A stretch of DNA of 64,000 bases. Source: Ryuthela nishihirai. Taxonomy: Eukaryota > Arthropoda > Arachnida > Araneae > Heptathelidae. Under the pieces are notes generated by a model, which made no database searches, was not told where the DNA came from, and saw only the letters and a list, made by a program, of their open reading frames with translations. Numbering within the stretch: the first letter of the stretch is position 1; the number at the start of each line of letters is the position of its first letter. Location: the NCBI GenBank assembly GCA_038380435.1, contig JAWZYU010000007.1, positions 20,935,001 through 20,999,000 on the forward strand. The letters are read 5' to 3'. Below are positions 57,180 to 64,000 of the stretch, one piece after another. A program made the position numbers and the translations under genes.

Positions 57180-57965
57180 TAGGGATGTATACCGACTATT
57201 GATAAGGGTACGCCATGTTAAAGCACTAAAAATGAGAATCTGCCATACTTAGAAACTAAAAGTGAAGGCCGTCCTATTTATTGTTTAAAAATGAGAATCC
57301 GTCATGCTTACAGTCTGAAAATTAGAGTCAGCCTGTTTACTGGCTACAAAAAGAAAGTTTGTCATGCGTATAGGCTAAAAATTGGAGTCGGCCGTGTTTC
57401 TGGCTAAATAAAAGTGAGAGTCTGTCATGCTTACAAGTGTTGATCGTATTAACTAAATGAAAATAGAAGTTCACCATGTTCACCGACTAAAAATGGGAAT
57501 TCGCCATGTTGCACATCAAGAGCACGAGAGAGGGAGAAAAATAATGTTACCGACTAAAAATCACGATCGAAATGATTACAGACTGAAAAAAGGATTCCGC
57601 CATTTTTTATCAACTAAAAATGGGAATCCTCCATGTTACGCATAAAAATATAAGTGATTGCCACTCTTACAGACTGAAAATTAAATTTTGACATTTTTTA
57701 CCCATAGCATCCTAGGTTTCCCCTTTTTCTGAGTCCTTTAGCACAATGTGTATAATCCTATCGCTTTTCTTATAGCTATACATACCGGCAACACGGCCAA
57801 ACTAATGCAGTCTCTCTGCACAACATACATACGATGTGCTTACAGGCTGAAAAATTAAAATCAGCCATGTTTACTTTGTAAAAATGAGAGTCCTTCATGT
57901 TACCAACTGAAAATGAGAGTCTGCCATGTTTTTAGCCAGGAAACAGTAAAAAGCGAAAAAACATT
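57180..57965. repeat. Minisatellite C, about 34-bp unit
   Basis: Degenerate units of 'gactaaaaatgagaat' or 'ggctaaaaattggagt' followed by 'ccgccatgtttac' or 'tgtcatgcttac'. Around twenty units, many truncated. It is interrupted by an RTE fragment at 57700. Confidence 0.85.
57700..57832 (-). mobile_element. RTE LINE sliver inside minisatellite C
   Basis: 'catcctaggtttcccctttt', 'tctgagtcctttagcac', 'ggcaacacggccaaact' and 'gtctctctgcacaacat' match the coding strand complement of the RTE at 8785-8905. Neither end of the LINE is present. Confidence 0.85.
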
Positions 57966-59059
57966 TTCTGCCAACTAAAAAAGTGCATCTGCAGCAGACT
58001 AAACTTTAACAACCATCTCCCTAAAGCCTACTACAACATTTTAATTGAAAATCTAAGCTTCAATGACCACAATATTTTCCCCATACTTTTTACAAAACAA
58101 GAAAAAATGATTTAAAATTTTAAAAAATCCATAAAAGAAATTAAACAAATAGAAAACAAACAAAACAAAAAAGTCAAATTCAAACAGACTAGTCCTTGAG
58201 AAAAAGGAAGAAAAAACACGAAAAAGTTTTGCGGAAAGCTAATAAAACCTACTTTATTGAGGAGCTTGAAGAAGAATAAAACTCAGTGGGCTATTTATCC
58301 ATGCAATAAAAAGCCATTTGCTTAAATGTGTAGAATTAACATGTAGATCACGTATTGCCAAAGCATTCCCCCTTTAACGTTCTCGGCGGCTGAAGACAGT
58401 TCCTAAATCAGGTAAGTTAGGGTTCTGAGATGGCAATACGTTGATGTTACAGAAAGCAACAGAGGCTCAGGGAGACGAAACAGTGTTAGAAGCTGCGTCG
58501 GCACGATGTACAATTGGGTTTCCAACTTTAACACCTCTATATTTCTTTCGTAACGGCTATAAAGCCAACCTCGTTTTTTTCCCTTCCTAGGCCATAGACG
58601 ACAGATGTGTTTAAAGCGATTGTACATTTGGAGAGAGAAAGCGGGCTAAAAAAACAATGCCAAAACCCTCGGAATAACATCTCGCTGCTGCAGTTGGTAC
58701 GGAAAGGGATATTGTACGTTGAAATATACTTCTTGGAGACTGCCTACTTTTGGAACGCTGCTCTTCATCAAAATAGCTCCAGTGGAACTTGTTGCTGGAA
58801 TTATTTACGGTTTCGTTGTCATTTCTTTGAACGGAGAAAGTTTTCCGAGCATTTCGCAGCTATAGCTTTGTGGAAAATGGGAAGAAATAGTCTACAGCCA
58901 TTTCAGACTCTTATTGGTAAAGTCGTTAAATATGAATAAAGGAAGGATTAGGACTAGAAAGATCTAAAGCTTTTCTTCCCATGTGTGACTCTTAGGGGCC
59001 GTCTTCGACTCAAATGTTTATAGATGGGAGTCATATAAAAAGGAATGCTTACATATTAC
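57966..59059. other. Unassigned DNA
   Basis: A 110-codon plus frame at 58607 has no recognisable domain and a low-complexity context. I do not call it. Confidence 0.4.
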
Positions 59060-59255
59060 GAATTCGGTTGTTTTACCTCTGAGTATCACTCTTTATTCCC
59101 CGCACACAATTGGCTAAATAGCCAAGTCACAAGGATCCCAAAGACTTATAGAAAGCTGTGGAAGGGGACCCACTGCACAGTTGCCAGTGGACAAATGTTA
59201 GTCTCCTGTGTCAAGGCCTCCAGCGTGTTCTTTAACGTGTACACGGTGTGTCACC
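59060..59255 (-). mobile_element. SINE1 3' half, inverted against its neighbour
   Basis: 'ggttgttttacctctgagta' to 'gcgtgttctttaacgtgtac'. It meets a plus-strand SINE1 at 59252 in a near-palindromic arrangement. Confidence 0.88.
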
Positions 59256-59580
59256 TAGTTTGAGTCCCGCTTGTGACAGCGTTGTGATTTGTCTCCCTAA
59301 AAACCCACCCTGCCCTCGGTCAACAAAGGGAAACAGATGGGCTTGGAAAGACCGCCATTCCAAAGATAAGACGTAAAGCCCTGGACCGTGTACATGACAG
59401 CCATAGCCTATGCAATTTAAGACATGCTGTATGACTTTGCCGAATACTTCCATCTATCTAACAGCTGTCCGGTGTGTGTGCCCTTCTCTCAACTTTCTCT
59501 GAGCACTTGGATCCTTGTAACCTGGCCATTAAGCCCATTCTATGCAAAAAAAGCACCGTTCAATGGTCTACCCAACAAAT
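59252..59580 (+). mobile_element. SINE1 lacking the front of its head
   Basis: Begins in the box B region ('tagtttgagtcccgcttgtg') and runs to 'aagcaccgttcaatggtcta'. The opposite orientation of the preceding copy suggests insertion next to an older copy or an inversion. Confidence 0.88.
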
Positions 59581-59894
59581 ATCTTACCATTCTGTAGTTT
59601 AATAATTATTAAAAAATGGCTTACTAATAATGAAATAGAATTAAATGTAAAAAAATTAAGTACGTATACTTTGCATTAACTTCATTACACACATTTGGAA
59701 ATAAAACTTCACGAATTGAACTGTTTCAGTACAGACTGCTGTAACTGTGATACTATCTAAGTGACCGATAGCTACAATTATTTATGATTAATAATAGAAT
59801 CTAATTTAAAATGGAAAAAACATATTTATTCACTTTCTTCAAAGCTAAGCAGAATATTATATAAAATTTACTACTTAAAACATTATGTTAATTA

Positions 59895-60780
59895 TAATTT
59901 CCTACGGGATATTTATTTTGCATGGGTTCAGTCTACCTTAATTTATGGAATTTGTTGTTGGGAGGAGAATATAAATCAAATTTATTGCCTTTAATTTGCG
60001 TACAAAATAAAATAGTTCGTAATCTTGATTATAACTGTTTCGCTGGAAACACAATATTATACAGCAAACACTAATATATTGCCACTAAGTAAATTATATA
60101 TATATTTTTCAACTATCTTTTTGTATAAAAATCAAGATTTAATTCCGATTAGAAATCCTAATTTTAACTCTAGAGTTTGCAATTTTATATAGAAAAAAAT
60201 AAAAAGGAAATTTTCCATAAAAATTTTCCATTTTATTGTGCCTAAAGTTTTTAATTTACTGGAGTATACAATAAGAAAAGAAAAATGTTTTAAAAAATGT
60301 TTTACAACTTTTAAGAAATGTTTGCGTGCATATTTGTCAAAGTTAGACAACATTGAATGTATGTTTACTGTAATTAAATAATATTTTGATAGCATTTATA
60401 TAGGAACTGATATTTGGTAAAGCTGCATACCCACACCACTCGTGATAGTTAATATTTTTTTACTTACTTTATTTTCTTGAAAAAAAAATCAATTAATTTT
60501 TTTATAACCTGGAAGAGCTCGAGAGCTCCTTGGTTTTGTGCACATATACTTATTGATGGTTTTACATGGTTTTGTGCACATATACTTATTGATGGTTTTA
60601 CATGGTTTTGTGCACATATACTTATTGATGGTTTTACTTAGTTTTGTGCTTTTTGTTTCTCTGTTGTTTGTAAAGTGTTGTATTGATATTGTATTTGACA
60701 AAGTGTTGTGCATTGTGTATTTATTGTCCTCGTGTATTTCTCTTTGATATAATAAATTTGAATTTGAAAGGAAAAAAGAA
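59895..60780 (+). pseudogene. Jockey/CR1-like LINE, 3' end
   Basis: Translation gives WVQSTLIYGICCW, then FSTIFLYKNQDLIPIRNPNF and FHFIVPKVFNLLEY (the last via frameshift), as in the C-terminal region of this LINE group. The 3' untranslated region carries a 36-bp tandem repeat and ends 'aataaatttgaatttgaaag', a TTGAA-type tail. The 300 bp before it are unassigned. Confidence 0.72.
60530..60650. repeat. 36-bp tandem repeat, three copies
   Basis: 'tggttttgtgcacatatact' plus 'tattgatggttttaca' occurs three times with almost no change, then a partial fourth. It sits in the LINE 3' untranslated region above. Confidence 0.94.
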
Positions 60781-61704
60781 AAAAAAATATTATTATCTTA
60801 TCAACTTCTGAATTTCCAAAATCTAAATAAATATCTTCTTGATTTATACGATCAAATCTGAATTTTGACATGATCATTCCCTCATGATTACTCAAATGAT
60901 ATTGTCCTTTCTGATTCTGCATTGATGGTTCCAACTGTCATCGTATAAAATACTTCATAAAAACTGAAACAGAATTTTTTACGGGTGTTTCCTAAAACTG
61001 GAGTACGTTCGCGAAATTGCGTAGGCTTAGATAGTTATTATTGACAGAAAAAAAACGAGAAATTACATTGCAAACAGCAGTTTGAACTTTATTGAATTCT
61101 ATACTTTGTTTTCCAGAAAGAAATGTTCAGCATTTAGAATGAATCCATGATTTTTTTCAGAGACGATAATTAAACAAGTAACATTAGGAGTTAAACTCGA
61201 AATAAATCCAATTGTTGACAGAAATATTTGAACTTCTGAACTCACACTGCTTTTGAGACTGCATTCTCAGCTGGAACAGCTCTTAAAATGAGTTATTGAA
61301 CCATTCGTAAAAAGCCAAATCGATTGCAAAATTCCTGGAAGTGCAAGGAATTAGAATTGCTAAAATTTAATCGATTAAAACGCATAATACTCTTTCAAAT
61401 TCGCGAACATCCTCGGGGTCTGACACAAGCGTGGACTTAAGTTTTCAGAAGCATAAACCTATTTAGAAGAGCAATATAACGCCTCGGCGAATATAAGATC
61501 TCGTTTAAAAAAAAGGATTTTTTTTTATTTTCCACATTTAACTCCTCCGAAGGAAATCTGAACTAATGGGTGATTTAGGAAAATGCGACTATTAATATTT
61601 TATTTCTTATTACATATAACACAAAAAAATCAATTTTCATTTATCTCTTAAATACTCTTACTCCGAAGAAGTAAGGCAAAATTATTATTGCTAATGTAAA
61701 CCAG
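60781..61704. other. Unassigned AT-rich DNA
   Basis: No motif recognised. Confidence 0.45.
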
Positions 61705-62075
61705 ACTAAGAGAATGGCTCAGTCGGTAACGTGCTAGGCTCTTAATCTACAGTTCCCAGGTTCAAGACCCACCAGGTAGAGCGTTGAGATTTACTTCCCT
61801 AAAACCCCCAGCCTGCGATCAGAAAGAGAACTTTGATGGATTTGGAAAGGCCGCTGTCCGTTGAATGGTATTTAAAGACATGGACCCGTGTGCAGGAATG
61901 TCATACCATACGGTTAAAGAACACGCTGGTGGCCTTAATGGGAGAGTACCATCTGTCTCCTAGCAGCTGTCCAGTGAGTCCCTTCCCATCAACTCCTCTG
62001 AGCTCTCAGGATTCTTGTGACCTCGGCATTTTGCCCATTGTGTGCAAAATGTTGCCTCTGAGAGCTTAAACAATC
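61705..62075 (+). mobile_element. SINE1, full length, old
   Basis: Head 'gagaatggctcagtcggtaa' with box B-like 'aggttcaagaccc', then all body landmarks with many changes, to 'gttgcctctgagagcttaaa'. Confidence 0.9.
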
Positions 62076-62594
62076 GAACTAATATTTTTGACAACCAGTT
62101 TAAATCTAAAATCTCTCAAAGGGTAAATCACAAGTTTACAATCGAATAATTATTTCTACCTTACAAAAACATTAAACAATTGTGGGAAATGTGCGAGGGA
62201 ACCTGCAGTACCTTTCGTGCTTTCCCAAATACCAAAAGAGGTTATTCTATTAAAAAAAATTAAAAAAATCAAAATTAAGACAAAAAAATTTTAAAGGCAC
62301 AAAATCAATGGAAAAAATTCAACTACCACAGTGGAACTTCCACTGAAATTTCTCACAGACATTGTCTTAAATTTTAGGTATGTTTCATGTCCTGCTATTT
62401 TTTTCTCTCCTGAAGATAAGCAGATGTTTTGTGGGTCACTTGTTTAAACGTTTTCGTATAAGTAATAGGAATGCAAATAAAGATTATTATCATTATTATC
62501 TCATTTTACCACCAGAAATTCAAGTTTATAGCCTAAATAGAAAATATGCAGTATACGTTTGAAGCTGGCAATTCGAAATTTTTTCTCTAATTGT
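62076..62594. other. Unassigned AT-rich DNA
   Basis: No motif recognised. Confidence 0.45.
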
Positions 62595-62950
62595 TTTACC
62601 TCTGAGCTGCATTTTTTTTCCACAAAATGGGCTAAATGGCCAGGCCACAAGGGGCCCAAGGACAGAGAAGGTTGCGGATGGGATCCACTGGACAACTGTT
62701 GGGAGACAGATGATAGGCTCCCGTGAAGGCCATCCAGCGTTTCTTTAGTGTGCACAGGGTGTGACTCTCCTGCACATGGAGCCACGGCTAAACGTCCCAT
62801 TGATGGACGGCGACCTTTCCAAGCCCATCGGCGTCCACTGCTGACCGACGGTAGGGTGGAGAGTTTTACGGAGACAAATCTCAACGCTGGTCCAGGCGGG
62901 ACTCGAACCTGGACAATACAATTATGAGCCTGGAGCGCTACCGACTGCCC
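62595..62950 (-). mobile_element. SINE1, near full length, ending in a C run
   Basis: From 'ttgttttacctctgagctgc' to the head 'cctggagcgctaccgactgc'. The 'gagccacccccgcccc' end has become an 11-base C run (62948-62958) followed by a CA repeat. Confidence 0.9.
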
Positions 62951-62959
62951 CCCCCCCCA

Positions 62960-63366
62960 AACACACACACACTCTTTCCACTAAATCACTTTCCGCCATT
63001 ATACCGAATAGAAGATATGGAAACTGCAAATCGTAGCATCTCATCAATATCTATCCAACCCAAAAACAATTTTCAATTTATCTAAAAGCAAAAAATGTTT
63101 TACATTCTTGTCATTTCTGCTAATGTAAAAATACATTTTGTTCGTTTAATCATTTAGTAGAAGTTTCATTTCATTAGAAAATTAGTAGAAATTCATTAGA
63201 AAAACATCGCGAGAGTGGAGAGCCTTTTTTGATATGTCACAGTCATCTGATATCTGGCCTTCTCTGTAGAGAGAGCTTTGGTACGTTCCGATGCATATAT
63301 AAACAATATGTTCTATTCATAATCAAAGAAACAATTCATTATCAAAGTAACGCCCCTGGTAAGATC
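62960..63366. other. Unassigned AT-rich DNA
   Basis: Contains a local 'ttcattagaaaattagtaga' duplication at 63165-63205. Nothing else seen. Confidence 0.4.
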
Positions 63367-63377
63367 ATGTTTAACCA

Positions 63378-63763
63378 GGGGCGGGGGTGGCTCAGTGGGT
63401 AGCGTGCCAGGCTCGTAATCTGTAATTCCCAGGTTCGAGTCCCAGCTGAGTCAGCGTTGAGATTTATCTCCGCAAAATTCCCCGCCCTGCCGACGGTCAG
63501 GAGGGGACACTGATGGGCTTAGTAAAGGCCGCCGTCCGTCGGATGGGACGTTAAGCCGTGGCCCCATGTGCGGGAGAACCATACCCTGTTCACGTTAAAG
63601 AACCCTCGATGGCCTTGATGGGATGCTACCATCTGTCTCCCAACAGCTGTTCCAGTGGGTCCCCTCCCCCAACCTTCTCTAAGCCTTCGGGGTCCATGTG
63701 ACCTGGCCATTTAGCCCATGGTGTGCAAAAAAGTGCCGCTCAGAGGTAAAACAACTCAACTCG
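63378..63763 (+). mobile_element. SINE1, young full-length copy
   Basis: 386 bp flanked by atgtttaacca at 63367-63377 and 63764-63774, exact over 11 bp. Head with box A 'tggctcagtgggtagcg' and box B 'ggttcgagtcccagc'. Confidence 0.97.
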
Positions 63764-63957
63764 ATGTTTAACCAAATATGAAACCACTATAAATGAAGTT
63801 TGTTTGGACATCAAAAGTAATTTATATTTAAATGTAACAGTAAGTAATGTTTTGTTTACTATTCCTTAAAATAAAATGAAGTTTTGCATGTATTGACAAG
63901 TAACTCATTTAGATTTGAACTATAACCAATGCACACAGAGATGTGTGAAAAAAGTAT

Positions 63958-63972
63958 GGGGGGGGGGGGGTT
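63958..63972. repeat. 15-base G run
   Basis: Homopolymer G tract after 'aaaagtat'. The length is likely unreliable in assembly. The flanking 63775-64000 is otherwise unassigned. Confidence 0.9.
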
Positions 63973-64000
63973 GAGGAGCAAGTAAATTAATCAAATTGCA

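Noticed and set aside
58607..58939. A 110-codon plus-strand frame as a gene
   Set aside because: No recognisable domain, a minus-strand frame overlaps its start, and it sits beside degenerate repeats.

Overview
This window looks like transposon-dense, AT-rich animal DNA, probably arthropod and possibly chelicerate. The lineage guess rests on my memory of similar families and is weak. I found no convincing host protein-coding gene, rRNA or functional tRNA gene, and no bacterial-type features. Almost everything I can name is a repeat or a decayed mobile-element gene, and every long open frame is explained by a transposon, a SINE or a tandem array.

The dominant element is a tRNA-derived SINE ('SINE1', about 385 bp, tRNA-Met-like head). 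It is present in more than 25 full or partial copies on both strands, several with clear 10-14 bp target-site duplications. A second tRNA-headed SINE ('SINE2', about 200 bp) has at least six copies or fragments. Its last 28 bases resemble the 3' end of the RTE-type LINE at 8.6-12.1 kb, so that LINE is a candidate partner. A weaker third tRNA-like head ('SINE3') occurs twice.

Layout. 0-8.6 kb: minisatellites, an LTR-like repeat, a Tc1 3' end, SINE1 copies, and a 791-bp inverted-repeat element flanked by TTA. 8.6-12.1 kb: a nearly full-length RTE LINE (minus). 12.1-25 kb: SINE1 copies, and a 2.3-kb minisatellite that seems to have grown out of a SINE1 segment. 26-31 kb: a Gag-like zinc-knuckle ORF1 relic and LTR-like segments. 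31.7-34.9 kb: a small hAT MITE and a hAT transposase relic (BED finger to dimerisation domain) carrying two SINE1 insertions. 34.9-38 kb: a Jockey/CR1-like LINE (minus). 38-41 kb: a Tc1 relic, a 16-copy 31-bp array and a second Gag-like ORF1. 41.9-43.6 kb: a broken copy of an intronless gene family I know only as recurrent and uncharacterised. 45.9-46.9 kb: a PIF/Harbinger transposase relic split by a SINE1. 47.5-52.8 kb: nested SINEs. 53.3-54.5 kb: an almost complete Tc1 element with both inverted repeats. 55-64 kb: RTE and Jockey-like LINE fragments, minisatellites and more SINE1.

The elements form a layered record. SINE1 sits inside hAT, Harbinger, SINE2, other SINE1 and minisatellite DNA, so it was among the last families to move. 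Family assignments rest on motifs read by eye. No database search was possible, and edges of repeats without target duplications are accurate to perhaps 10-30 bp.
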